Program-made: the position numbers and the translations under genes | Shown here: piece after piece, positions 1 to 8,410 of the stretch | Layout: each line of letters starts with the position of its first letter | How positions within the stretch are numbered: the stretch's first letter is position 1 | Notes under the pieces: generated by a model | What the model was told of the DNA's origin: nothing | Databases searched by the model: none | Seen by the model: the letters and a program-made list of their open reading frames with translations, nothing else | Origin: Parabacteroides hominis | GTDB taxonomy: Bacteria; Bacteroidota; Bacteroidia; Bacteroidales; Tannerellaceae | NCBI RefSeq assembly: GCF_014287585.1 | Contig: NZ_JACOOJ010000026.1 | Coordinates: 1-64,000 of the forward strand | DNA: 64,000 nucleotides | Reading direction: 5' to 3'

Positions 1-91
1 AGAACGAAAATGGCAATTATTACTTATACAACTCGGAAAATTGCGGCATAGAAAAATACTATATCGGGAAAAGGAGGAAACGATATAAAAA

Positions 92-119
92 GAGGATGTG
101 TCGGTTTTGACACACCCTC
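92..119 (-). terminator. Hairpin with U-tract on the minus strand
   Basis: An 11-bp stem with one mismatch (92-102 with 109-119) encloses a 6-nt loop. On the minus strand the stem is followed by CTTTTTATA, so it would terminate leftward transcription. It lies about 720 nt beyond the end of the LytTR gene, so the transcript it ends is uncertain. Confidence 0.45.
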
Positions 120-838
120 CAAAAGAGAACCTGCGGCATAAGGCGCAGCTTTGTTTGTTAGCTCGCTGATAAATCATCATTTACAGGTTCAAATATTCTT
201 ACTTTCGCATATCCTTATTGTAAAAAAACGGTTATTTAACAATTGGCTGGCTTTATGATGAAAAAGTTCGGATTCCTCTCTTGGGGAAACAAAACGGATC
301 TTTTTTCATTTATTTGCCGGTTTTCCGCCATGACGACCGTCTTCGGCGCCGTGAAGATTGACTTTATCGCCACGAAGACGGTCGTCATTGCCTATAAAGT
401 CAGTCTTCACGACAACGAAGACGGTCGTCATGGAAAAGTTCTGCGCACCTCACGGAGGAAAGGCAGGAAAGTGCTTTCGCCGCAAACGGAACGCGACACG
501 GCTTCGTCCGCAAATATTCGATTCTCCGGGAGTTGAGGATTATCACATTTTCCGGTTTTTCCCCGTCAAACTGACAAAACAGGACCTATAACGGGACAAG
601 CTGCCCATCTCATTTCTTTCCGTGTCAAACAAAAAGCACCCTGCCGGACAAAGTGTAAGATCTGTATGATCCGGAATTTCAGATGAAATAGAAAAAGGAC
701 GAAAAAGGGGTTATTGTCATTTTTTATATGTATACTCTCGACTTCATTGCACATATCAAGACAAAAGAGTGAAGAAATAACAAAAAGCCCCATGTGATTA
801 ACGTATAGGGCTGTAATATTCATTCAGACCGGATTGCC
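120..838. other. Geneless stretch at the left end
   Basis: This region has no open frame with protein-like composition or a recognisable family. The frames across 243-591 run through the palindromic repeat cluster and look fortuitous. A minus-strand frame at 566-823 has no domain signal. Apart from the repeats I see nothing functional here. Confidence 0.5.
330..431. repeat. Palindromic repeat cluster
   Basis: The 16-mer ATGACGACCGTCTTCG occurs at 330-345, and its exact reverse complement occurs twice, at 373-388 and 416-431. A second inverted pair, 350-367 with 394-411, matches except at one base. The whole block can fold into alternative nested hairpins. It resembles short interspersed palindromic (REP-like) intergenic DNA rather than a gene. 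Copy number elsewhere in the genome cannot be judged from one window. Confidence 0.7.
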
Positions 839-1552
839 TTATATAGACCTGTTATTCAACAACTCCTCAAAGAAAGCATCCCGATAGGAATTGCCGATCG
901 CAATTTCATGTTGCTTAATAAAGACATCGTTGTTGTCGAACGATTCGATGTGGTTTCGATTGACGATATACGAACGGTTTATCCGTAGAAAAATGCTCTT
1001 GGGAAGCAGATCGTGTATTGTTTTTACATTCATGCGGGTAATAATACGCTGTCCGTCTAATTGAATGATAACGTAGTCTTTCAATCCTTCGATAAAGAGG
1101 ATGTCTTTCAGGTTTACCTTGAAATACTTCCTGTCCGATTTCACGAAGATACATTCATCTTCTACGTTTTCCACGCTTTTCTTGTCTTCGTCCAGCAACA
1201 GGGAGTGGTAGGTGATCGCTTTATCCACCGCCTTGCGGAACTTGGCGGCGTCAATCGGTTTGACCAGATAATCGACCGCGTCGACCTCGTAACTGTCGAG
1301 GGCGTATTCCGAATAGGCTGTCGTGAAGATAATGAGCGTGTGTTTGGGGATGCTGCGGGCAAACTCAATACCGTTTACCCCCGGCATCTGAATATCCAGA
1401 AATATCAAATCGACATTTGTTATTTGCATATACCCGGCAGCGGCTTCCGCGCTGTTGAAACTATCCAACAGTTCAAGTTGGGAAATCCGGGCGACTAATT
1501 TCTGTATTCCTTTGCGAGCGATTGGCTCATCGTCTACTATAATGCATCTCAT
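839..1552 (-). CDS. LytTR-family DNA-binding response regulator
   Basis: This 237-residue cytoplasmic response regulator has an N-terminal receiver domain (about residues 1-120) and a C-terminal LytTR DNA-binding domain (about 137-237). The receiver shows the acidic pair D7/D8, the phospho-acceptor D53 in FLDIQMPG, and the conserved Lys in DYLVKPI. Its ATG overlaps the stop of the upstream histidine kinase by 4 nt, so the two are translationally coupled and are surely a cognate pair. It is the last gene of an operon that starts with a TonB-dependent receptor. By analogy it probably regulates that receptor or other envelope genes. The target is an inference; the family call is firm. Confidence 0.93.
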   Translation of the reverse strand: MRCIIVDDEPIARKGIQKLVARISQLELLDSFNSAEAAAGYMQITNVDLIFLDIQMPGVNGIEFARSIPKHTLIIFTTAYSEYALDSYEVDAVDYLVKPIDAAKFRKAVDKAITYHSLLLDEDKKSVENVEDECIFVKSDRKYFKVNLKDILFIEGLKDYVIIQLDGQRIITRMNVKTIHDLLPKSIFLRINRSYIVNRNHIESFDNNDVFIKQHEIAIGNSYRDAFFEELLNNRSI

Positions 1553-2556
1553 AATGGGATTTGTAAATTTACCTTGTAAGTTGTTTCCGTTTCTACTATG
1601 TCGTACACATAGTCGTTGCCGAACAGCAGAGCCAAACGGCGTTTGATATTCGCCAAGCCTAAACCGCCTACATCACGCTTAATCGGCTTGGGCGGTTTGG
1701 AGTTTTCACATTCAAAGAGCAGGCGATCGTTTGCCGTTCGGTATTTAATATGTACATACGAACTGTTTGCGTCCCTGTTATGTTTTATCGCATTTTCCAC
1801 AAACGGGATAAAGAGCAAAGGCGGCACTTGAATGTATTCCGGATTCCCCTCTACGGTGATACTGTATTCAAACCGGTCGCGGCGAACTTTCTCCAAATCC
1901 AAAAAGTCGGTGAGAAAAGCAATGTCGGCTTTCAGCGAAACCCGCTCCCGTGTGCTGTCGTTGAACTGATACTGCAACATATCGTCCAGTTTCCTTAATA
2001 TATGGGAAGCCATCTTAGGGTCTTCGTCTACCATGATATTGGCATTGTTTATCATGTTGAACAGGAAATGCGGGTTTATCTGGCTCTTAAGGAAGTAAAG
2101 CTCCGACTGCGAGGTGGCGACTCGTAGGTTGCCGATATTCCGCCTGCCGATTGTCCATTGTTTGAACAGCAGGAGCATCGATATGCCTCCCAAGAAAAGA
2201 AATAGGGTACATACCGAAGAGGCTATACTAAGGAAAACCGCCATGCCCGAAGGCTCCCCGTGCGATACCGCTATGTCATAAAACAAGTCTTGCAACACGG
2301 TCATAATGAACATGGAAAAAACAGTAAAAAGAACAACCGATATGACATAGCCTAAGACTTTGTTTTTTGCCAGAAAGCAGGGAAACAACACATAGGCATT
2401 GACATAGACAAGCATACTCAGGAAAAGATAATAGCCGATCCAACCGTAAAAGCGGTTAAGCGAAAGGTTCAACTTATCCGGAGCATCGAAAAACACTCCG
2501 AACGAGATGGCCAGAATAACGGCTTGCAATACGAGATGTCTGTGGATGGGTTTCAT
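1549..2556 (-). CDS. LytS/YehU-type sensor histidine kinase
   Basis: The protein is a 335-residue inner-membrane kinase with about four N-terminal membrane helices (residues 7-135), no periplasmic sensor domain and a His_kinase module. The phospho-acceptor is H163 in the motif QINPHFLFN. The ATP-binding part keeps its N-box (FVENAIKH) and a glycine-rich G-box (VGGLGLANIKRRL). This makes it the catalytically competent partner of the LytTR regulator, whose start it overlaps by 4 nt. Its own ATG overlaps by 4 nt the stop of the preceding gene, a degenerate paralogue. The ligand is unknown. Bacteroidales kinases of this type often respond to envelope signals. Confidence 0.92.
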   Translation of the reverse strand: MKPIHRHLVLQAVILAISFGVFFDAPDKLNLSLNRFYGWIGYYLFLSMLVYVNAYVLFPCFLAKNKVLGYVISVVLFTVFSMFIMTVLQDLFYDIAVSHGEPSGMAVFLSIASSVCTLFLFLGGISMLLLFKQWTIGRRNIGNLRVATSQSELYFLKSQINPHFLFNMINNANIMVDEDPKMASHILRKLDDMLQYQFNDSTRERVSLKADIAFLTDFLDLEKVRRDRFEYSITVEGNPEYIQVPPLLFIPFVENAIKHNRDANSSYVHIKYRTANDRLLFECENSKPPKPIKRDVGGLGLANIKRRLALLFGNDYVYDIVETETTYKVNLQIPL

Positions 2557-3581
2557 TCCGACGTATCTATTTTAAGTTCTATCGTTTCCATGCTTACATC
2601 CCATGCGTATTTACCGGGATATTGCAACTCTAAGCGTTGGCGGATCAAAGAAAGCGCATCTTTATCCAACGGTTTGTCGTTATCCGATTTACATGTAAAG
2701 GAGAGCGTTTTATCTTGGAGTCTGAAAAGCAACTCCACCGAATGGCTATCGGCTATTACACACTGAACAAGCGACAAAAACAGCATGGGAACAACGAAAG
2801 TGTTTCTTATATCTCCCTCGATATGTATTCGATACCGCATGTCGGGATTGTTCGATTGCTCCAGTTCAAAGAACTTGTCAAGAGAATTAATCTCTGATTT
2901 AAGCAATACACGGTCGCGGTTGCAATCATAGAGTAGGTAACGCAATAGCTGTCCCAACCGCATCAGCGTATCGGAAGCCTGCTGCGGGTTCGATTCTACC
3001 AGAGACGAAGCATTGCGGAGTGTCTTCGACAGGAACGCAGGGGCGATTTGTCCTTTCAGTTTGTTCAGTTCCGATTTCACATGCTCGCTTTCCATCCGAC
3101 TGACTTCCTCATTGCCTCTCATCCACTTGCCAAAGAACATAATCACCGACACGCCGCAAAAACAAACGGCTGTAATGACGGTGGTGGAAAGGTTATCGAC
3201 CAAAATCAGCGGATGGGTATAGGATGTTATCCTGTGAGGCAACCCCAATGAATTGCGTACCCAGTATTCCCCTGCTATAGACAATGTTGGCAATGAAAAA
3301 ACAATGATTGTAAGAAATACCGCATAGCCGATATAGTTCCCTTTCAGGAGATATTTGGGTGTGAGATAAAAGTAATTGAAGTACAGGGCAATCAGGTATA
3401 CCATAAAGGACGTGGCGCAGATAAGATAAATCCGGTTTCCTAAAACGGCTTGGCTGTCCTGATAGGCAATGAATACCTGATTGAATGTAATAATTGCCCC
3501 GACAAGGATAAATATCAGATGCCGCCAAACCCGATAGTTCGGACTAAACAGAAAGCGGGGCAGGAAATTATTATCTTTCAT
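2553..3581 (-). CDS. Histidine-kinase-like protein lacking the catalytic His
   Basis: This 342-residue membrane protein is laid out like the kinase downstream: about four membrane helices within residues 20-150, then a His_kinase-like region. The phospho-acceptor motif reads QIAPAFLSK instead of QINPHFLFN, so A182 replaces the essential His. The C-terminal half has no recognisable N-box Asn (LVQCVIADSH) and no Gly-rich G-box. It should therefore neither autophosphorylate nor bind ATP normally. The reading frame is intact and coupled by a 4-nt overlap to the active kinase, so it is unlikely to be decayed debris. A regulatory or heterodimer partner of the active kinase is my inference. Confidence 0.85.
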   Translation of the reverse strand: MKDNNFLPRFLFSPNYRVWRHLIFILVGAIITFNQVFIAYQDSQAVLGNRIYLICATSFMVYLIALYFNYFYLTPKYLLKGNYIGYAVFLTIIVFSLPTLSIAGEYWVRNSLGLPHRITSYTHPLILVDNLSTTVITAVCFCGVSVIMFFGKWMRGNEEVSRMESEHVKSELNKLKGQIAPAFLSKTLRNASSLVESNPQQASDTLMRLGQLLRYLLYDCNRDRVLLKSEINSLDKFFELEQSNNPDMRYRIHIEGDIRNTFVVPMLFLSLVQCVIADSHSVELLFRLQDKTLSFTCKSDNDKPLDKDALSLIRQRLELQYPGKYAWDVSMETIELKIDTSE

Positions 3582-3611
3582 TTCTATCTATATGAGGGTT
3601 GCAAAGATACG

Positions 3612-5969
3612 CTAAAAATCAAGTCGGTACGTTATGTTGAAGATAGAATTTTTCAATCGCCTGGGTTCTATCACTCCGGTTTTCAGGTTGTATTCGTGCC
3701 CGAAATATTCTTTGTATCCGGTGGCGTTCATACCTTTCACGGCGAACTCATGCGATACCTTATTCCGGTTCATCCGGTAGCTAAGGGTATAGTTGGCAAG
3801 AAACATAGGCGATAATTGCAGTGAATAGGCTCTCGTTTCGTCATATTGCGTTTCCTTGTCGGGGTGCGCCAATGTCGCCTGTTCATCGACCGGAGAATAA
3901 CGGTCGCCGCCCTGATAAGTCAGCTTCAGGTTTACACTTAACACGTCCCGCTTATCGCGCCCGATCATCCATTCCTTCCCTATCAAACCGTTCAACACGT
4001 AGTTACGGTTGAACTTGGTATTGTGCCAAACGCCGTCGCCGCCTTTATACTTGGAGTCGAATACGGATGCCGTTATCATGTAGTAAAAGCCTTTGGTCAT
4101 ATACTTTTCAAACGTAACATCTATCCCGTAGTTGCGCCCGTTTCCTTTGTTTACCAACGCATCCTCCACATAGAAGGTATTACGGTTGAGTACGGAATAG
4201 GAACTGTCCGCCATCACAGGCACATCGTACAGGTATTGGAAATAAGGCTCGACCCGCAGGTTCATATCGTCCGATATTCTGTAATTGTAGGATAAAGACA
4301 GATGGTACGTTTTTGTGAAGTCCAAGTCTTTATTGACCTGTTTATCGCCGGTTGCTTGTGTCTTTACGAAGTACACGTCCAACTTCTCCATCCGGCTGTG
4401 CAGCCCATAACCCAAGCCGAACGAACTCTTTGATGTTGCCTGCCATTTTACAGAGGCACGAGGTTCTATTGTCCATGTATTATTCAGCGTAAGGAGTTGT
4501 CCGTTTACGCCCAATGTTGCCGATAGCTTATCGTTGAAAGTGAACAAGGAACTGCTGTATGCCGACAGGAGATTGGTAGTGCCTTTTCCTTCCGAAATAC
4601 GCTGCATGGGTTCCGTGTAAAGTGGAGCCAGATCGAAGTCCATGTCGTAGTGCATATTAGTCCATGTGAACCCGGTCTTGTTAGTATGTCTGGAACTGTA
4701 CTTTTTGTTGAACGAAGAGGTCAGCACCAGATTGGTATAACGGCTTTGGAAATCGAGAAAGGGAGCGGAATCCATATTATTATCGTAGATGCTTTCCCAC
4801 ACATCTGTTTTGGAATAAGTAGTGGCAAGGGAAGTTTTAAGCAGTCCTCCGTTATCAAAGAAATAGCGGTGGCTCAATCCGGCGGCAGCCGAAGTCTGCT
4901 TCATGCGCGAATCTTTAGCATCTTCCATGTAATCCCATTCGTCAGGAGTCTTGATTTCGGGCTTTATCTTGTCAATCAGAGCCGTTCCCCACACGGAAAA
5001 GATACCCGCCTTTTGGGTTGGGAAGTTCAGCTTGAAATTCAAATCCTGATAATCCATTTCCTGTTCCAAATCTCCGGCAGGGCTTACCTTGTTCATCAAT
5101 CCCGTAGTCGAGTATCGGTAGTTGAACAGATAGGATGCATTGTGTTTTCGGCTGAGTGGCCCTTCCGAAGCGGCATCCAAACCAAGCACTCCGGCTTGCA
5201 GTGTGTGTTGGAATTTCTGACTGTTTCCGTTCCTCATCTTCATATCAAATATGCCTGATACGGCATTGTTGAACTCGGCGGGAAAAGCGCTGGTATAGAA
5301 ATCGGAATTGCCCAATACGTTACTGCTTAACGAGGACAGCACGCCACCACCCAACGAAGCTACATCGGCAAAGTGGTTCGGATTGGGAATCTCCACATCT
5401 TCCAATCGCCATTGAAGCAGGCTCGGTGCATTTCCATGTACTGAGATGCCATTGCTCCCAACAGCCGATGTGACTCCGGCAAAGGAGCTCACCAAACGCG
5501 CCGGGTCGTCCATGCCGCCGGCGAAGCGGCTGGCTTCTTCCACGCTGAGCATACGCGCTCCTGAGAGAGCCATCTTATTCATCGGTTCTTCTTTGTTGAT
5601 ACGTGGACGAACTACCACTTCTTCCAGTAGTCGGGTATTCTCCTTCATCTGCACTTCGAGAGACACCTCTTTCGCTGATGTGAGCATAATCTCGCGGAAG
5701 ATAGTTGGTTCGTAGCCTAAGAAGGAAGCCTGCAAATCGTAGCGACCTACGGGTACGTTCTTTATCACAAATTTACCGTCATTATCAGTAGTTGTTCCCA
5801 TTTGCGGCAAGTCTAAAAGTTGAACCGTCGCGTAAGGGATCGGAGTGCCGGAAGCATAGTCGATGGCTATCCCGCGTATGGTTTGTACGGGTTTGTTATC
5901 CTGTGCGGATATGTTTGTCGCAAGCAATGTACAAGCGACAAATAGTATAATTTGGATTAATTGTTTCAC
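3612..5969 (-). CDS. TonB-dependent outer-membrane receptor with N-terminal carboxypeptidase-regulatory-like domain
   Basis: This 785-residue protein has a cleavable signal peptide (about 1-22, ending NISAQ) and a carboxypeptidase-regulatory-like beta-sandwich (about 30-110). Then come a plug domain (about 120-230) and a 22-strand-type beta barrel ending in an aromatic residue (YRLDF). It is shorter than SusC proteins and has no SusD partner nearby, so it is a plain TonB-dependent receptor. The substrate may be a metal chelate, peptide or vitamin and cannot be read from the sequence. It is first in an operon with two kinase-like proteins and a LytTR regulator; the gap to the next gene is 30 nt. 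The receptor may be the regulated target or part of the sensing route. Confidence 0.9.
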   Translation of the reverse strand: MKQLIQIILFVACTLLATNISAQDNKPVQTIRGIAIDYASGTPIPYATVQLLDLPQMGTTTDNDGKFVIKNVPVGRYDLQASFLGYEPTIFREIMLTSAKEVSLEVQMKENTRLLEEVVVRPRINKEEPMNKMALSGARMLSVEEASRFAGGMDDPARLVSSFAGVTSAVGSNGISVHGNAPSLLQWRLEDVEIPNPNHFADVASLGGGVLSSLSSNVLGNSDFYTSAFPAEFNNAVSGIFDMKMRNGNSQKFQHTLQAGVLGLDAASEGPLSRKHNASYLFNYRYSTTGLMNKVSPAGDLEQEMDYQDLNFKLNFPTQKAGIFSVWGTALIDKIKPEIKTPDEWDYMEDAKDSRMKQTSAAAGLSHRYFFDNGGLLKTSLATTYSKTDVWESIYDNNMDSAPFLDFQSRYTNLVLTSSFNKKYSSRHTNKTGFTWTNMHYDMDFDLAPLYTEPMQRISEGKGTTNLLSAYSSSLFTFNDKLSATLGVNGQLLTLNNTWTIEPRASVKWQATSKSSFGLGYGLHSRMEKLDVYFVKTQATGDKQVNKDLDFTKTYHLSLSYNYRISDDMNLRVEPYFQYLYDVPVMADSSYSVLNRNTFYVEDALVNKGNGRNYGIDVTFEKYMTKGFYYMITASVFDSKYKGGDGVWHNTKFNRNYVLNGLIGKEWMIGRDKRDVLSVNLKLTYQGGDRYSPVDEQATLAHPDKETQYDETRAYSLQLSPMFLANYTLSYRMNRNKVSHEFAVKGMNATGYKEYFGHEYNLKTGVIEPRRLKNSIFNITYRLDF

Positions 5970-6087
5970 GATTGTTCGTATTTATGAAGTTTGTTAATTA
6001 TTTCTTAAAAAAATCCATGAGCTTATATACTTTGCCGAAGGCATTTCTAACATTGTACGAAGCGGAATTCATATCAGACCATCGCTC

Positions 6088-6410
6088 CGCCGACCAGATA
6101 CCAATGGCTCAATTCCAATTTGTTTTCGTTCGGGTCGCCTTCGGGCAGCTTCTCGGTCTTGGTGTCGACGCTGAACCCGTAACCGATATTCGGCCCGATT
6201 CCGGAAGAATGCTACCACAACGGGATTCGGCAACCCGACAAAAGCCAACATGCCGGCCACATCCAGATATTTTTGTTCGTACGGAGTGATCCGGCTTACA
6301 AACCCTGCGGCAAACCAAAAAGCCCAAGGTATAAGGGTAGATAAGATAAAGAACAAGGCGGGTTTTTTGTATCCGCTGACTGCTTCCGAATGTGATAATG
6401 ATGTTTTCAT
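6088..6410 (-). pseudogene. Remnant: start of a membrane protein fused out of frame to a fragment of another gene
   Basis: From the ATG at 6410, about 65 residues look like the start of a multi-helix membrane protein. They resemble CPBP intramembrane protease-like proteins (two hydrophobic segments, then a LPNPVVVAFF stretch). After about 6200 the frame turns into Arg-rich nonsense. In a shifted frame, 6088-6180 encodes protein-like sequence (NIGYGFSVDTKTEKLPEG through SHWYLVGGAMV). It meets a TGA stop, after which YEFRF continues in frame, like the last strand of a beta-barrel protein. I read this as a deletion joining the 5' end of one gene to the 3' end of another, followed by decay. The original families are uncertain. 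Confidence 0.6.
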
Positions 6411-6606
6411 TTTCGCTGTATATTTTGAATTTATACTGCGAAAGTACAGGTGATTCGGGTACTGTTTTTATATTGAGACGGAGGGCCGGAATTTAGAGAT
6501 GAAATGGGCTCGTTTGTATACGAAGGGGGGTAGCAAGTGTTCAAAGAAAAATGGAGAGAACTATCAAAAAACAGTATACTTATCTTATATCTTCAAGATT
6601 AATCGC

Positions 6607-6614
6607 TAACTTTG
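6607..6614 (+). promoter_or_regulatory. -7 box (TAACTTTG) ahead of the queuosine-precursor transporter
   Basis: The sequence matches the Bacteroidetes TAnnTTTG element about 74 nt upstream of the ATG at 6688. No clear -33 TTG was seen at the usual spacing. The leader between the box and the ATG shows no convincing preQ1 riboswitch. Confidence 0.45.
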
Positions 6615-6687
6615 CTTCCGGAATGGCAAAAACGTTCCTTCACATTATTCACCGAGTGCTTGATAAACCTCGTTAAAAACAAGAAAT

Positions 6688-7374
6688 ATGCAGAAGACAT
6701 CTACTGTAACCGTGCCGTTTATGCTGCTGGGCATCCTGTTCAATATCTGCTTAGTAGCTTCGAACCTGTTAGAAACCAAAGTCGTCCAGGTATCCGGCAT
6801 TACTGCCACCGCCGGACTGATCGTTTTCCCGATCTCTTATATCATCAATGACTGTATTGCCGAAGTATGGGGGTTCAAGAAAGCACGCCTGATTATCTGG
6901 AGCGGGTTCGCTTCGAATTTCCTGGTAATCGGATTCGCACAATTGGCGGTGATGTTGCCTGCCGCCCCGTTCTGGGAAGGCGAAGAAGGTTTCAACTTCG
7001 TGTTCGGGATGGCGCCGCGCATCGCCATAGCGAGCTTGATCGCTTTTCTTGCCGGTTCGTTCCTGAATGCTTATGTGATGAGCAAGATGAAGATTGCTTC
7101 GGCCGGAAAGAATTTCTCTTTACGGGCCATCGTCTCCACTTTGGTCGGCGAGAGCGCCGATTCGATGATCTTTTTCCCGATCGCTTTCGCCGGACTGATA
7201 CCGGTAGGCGAGCTTTTCATCATGATCGGGACACAGGCGGTCCTGAAATCCCTCTATGAAGTAATAATCCTTCCCGTCACCATCCGCGTAGTAAACTACA
7301 TCAAGAAGGTGGACGGGAATGATGTGTATGACGTGGGGACGTCATACAATATATTGAAAGTAAAGGATATTTAG
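6688..7374 (+). CDS. yhhQ: Queuosine precursor transporter (YhhQ/VUT family)
   Basis: This is a 228-residue inner-membrane protein with about six helices. It has the family landmarks: an early LLETKVV segment, the acidic PISYIINDCIAEVWG motif and a GESADSMIFFPIAF helix in the second half. The family imports preQ0/preQ1 or queuine for synthesis of queuosine at the tRNA wobble position. The gene stands alone on the plus strand, and its stop codon overlaps that of the convergent lipoprotein gene. The ATG at 6688 gives the standard length. The family call is strong; the exact transported base is not known. Confidence 0.9.
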   Translation: MQKTSTVTVPFMLLGILFNICLVASNLLETKVVQVSGITATAGLIVFPISYIINDCIAEVWGFKKARLIIWSGFASNFLVIGFAQLAVMLPAAPFWEGEEGFNFVFGMAPRIAIASLIAFLAGSFLNAYVMSKMKIASAGKNFSLRAIVSTLVGESADSMIFFPIAFAGLIPVGELFIMIGTQAVLKSLYEVIILPVTIRVVNYIKKVDGNDVYDVGTSYNILKVKDI

Positions 7375-8339
7375 TTCGTAGGAAAATCGAGGGATTCCGT
7401 CTTTTCATCCCAGTCTTTGACCTCGAAGCCGTGCGAGGAGCCTTCCTCCACATAGAGGTCGCCCAGCGAAATCTTCAGGACAAGACGGTTCCCTGCCGCT
7501 AAAGGACCGGCAAGCGCCTTGCGAAATACCTTTTCCTGGCCATTTTTCAGGTTCAGGACGACCGACAGTTCAGGCGCATCACCGGAGGGGAACATCATGA
7601 CTGTAGAATTGGCCGACATCATAAGGCTGTCGCCCGAAACGGTAAGCGGGAAAGCGACCGTCTTCGTAAAATCGGAAGGTTCGGCTGTGTAGTAGTTCAG
7701 TTTGCCGGCTATGCTGCTCACCAAGACGCGGCAAGTCGCAATGCTGGAATCCATTGTCGAACCGTCGTAATTGACTATAGCCACCCGCAAACCGGTAACC
7801 ACTCTATCCAGTGTCGCCTCCATATTATCGGTTCCGACATGAAGCGGCTGGACGGCATGGACAAAGTCATATACGGGGCTGTAGGTCGTATCCGAGTAAC
7901 TCGATTTACGGAGTGAATAGGACAGATCGGCTAAGTTAATACCCCTTCTCAGTCCGGGTTCCGTTATGGAAGCGGCATCATAGGTCGAGTCGGTCGGACT
8001 GTTCTTCATAACGCCCCAATAAAGGAAATTATAATCCCCTACCGGAAGACGTACCGGGTTCAAGACGGAAGAGGCGGAACCGTTGATCACCGTATAGTTA
8101 GCATTGAACGAGACAATTTCGCCGTTCACACTGAAGTTGCCGAAATAAATCGAAGTATCGGGCATACAAGGATAAACCATCAACCCTCCTGTAAAAGAAG
8201 CTGCTGACGAAACAGTCATGTCGAGTATCTCCGGAGAGACCAGATCCTTATTATTATTACCTGTTTTATCGTCATCGTCTTTGGAACAACTGCCAAACAG
8301 GGCGGCAGCGGCAAGTACCGTTAGCATTAACCTATTCAT
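7371..8339 (-). CDS. FimB/Mfa2-like surface lipoprotein
   Basis: This lipoprotein of about 322 residues starts at the ATG at 8339. The reading frame extends further upstream, but only this start puts the signal peptide (MNRLMLTVLAAAALFGSC) at the terminus. The lipobox LFGSC is followed by SKDDDDK, an acidic run of the kind that favours surface export in Bacteroidetes. The body is Ser/Thr-rich and beta-strand-like. It contains a segment (LPVGDYNFLYWGV) typical of Bacteroidetes fimbrillin-associated and FimB/Mfa2-like domains. No fimbrial operon surrounds it, so a role as fimbrial anchor or adhesin is tentative. Its TAA stop overlaps the stop of the transporter on the other strand. Confidence 0.65.
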   Translation of the reverse strand: MNRLMLTVLAAAALFGSCSKDDDDKTGNNNKDLVSPEILDMTVSSAASFTGGLMVYPCMPDTSIYFGNFSVNGEIVSFNANYTVINGSASSVLNPVRLPVGDYNFLYWGVMKNSPTDSTYDAASITEPGLRRGINLADLSYSLRKSSYSDTTYSPVYDFVHAVQPLHVGTDNMEATLDRVVTGLRVAIVNYDGSTMDSSIATCRVLVSSIAGKLNYYTAEPSDFTKTVAFPLTVSGDSLMMSANSTVMMFPSGDAPELSVVLNLKNGQEKVFRKALAGPLAAGNRLVLKISLGDLYVEEGSSHGFEVKDWDEKTESLDFPTN

Positions 8340-8387
8340 AACTACCATTATTTGTTTCGTTTTTTGTCTAATCAAAACAAACAACGG

Positions 8388-8395
8388 CAAATATG
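8388..8395 (-). promoter_or_regulatory. Candidate -7 box (CATATTTG) for the lipoprotein gene
   Basis: This minus-strand octamer has one mismatch to TAnnTTTG and lies about 50 nt upstream of the ATG at 8339. It would let the lipoprotein be expressed separately from the HAD phosphatase gene that ends at 8411. Confidence 0.35.
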
Positions 8396-8410
8396 GTTGT
8401 CTGAAATAAG

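Noticed and set aside
1..107. Open frame at the left edge that could be the end of a cut gene
   Set aside because: About 35 codons read in one frame up to a TGA at 108, but the residues are low-complexity and basic at the end and match no family I know. Too short to call.
243..591. Two overlapping plus-strand frames
   Set aside because: They run through the palindromic repeats and have no protein-like pattern or start signal.
566..823. 85-codon minus-strand frame after the LytTR gene
   Set aside because: No domain, odd composition and no start signal; likely chance.
6614..6687. preQ1 riboswitch in the queuosine transporter leader
   Set aside because: The family makes this plausible, but I could not find the conserved preQ1-I or preQ1-II core or a matching pseudoknot.
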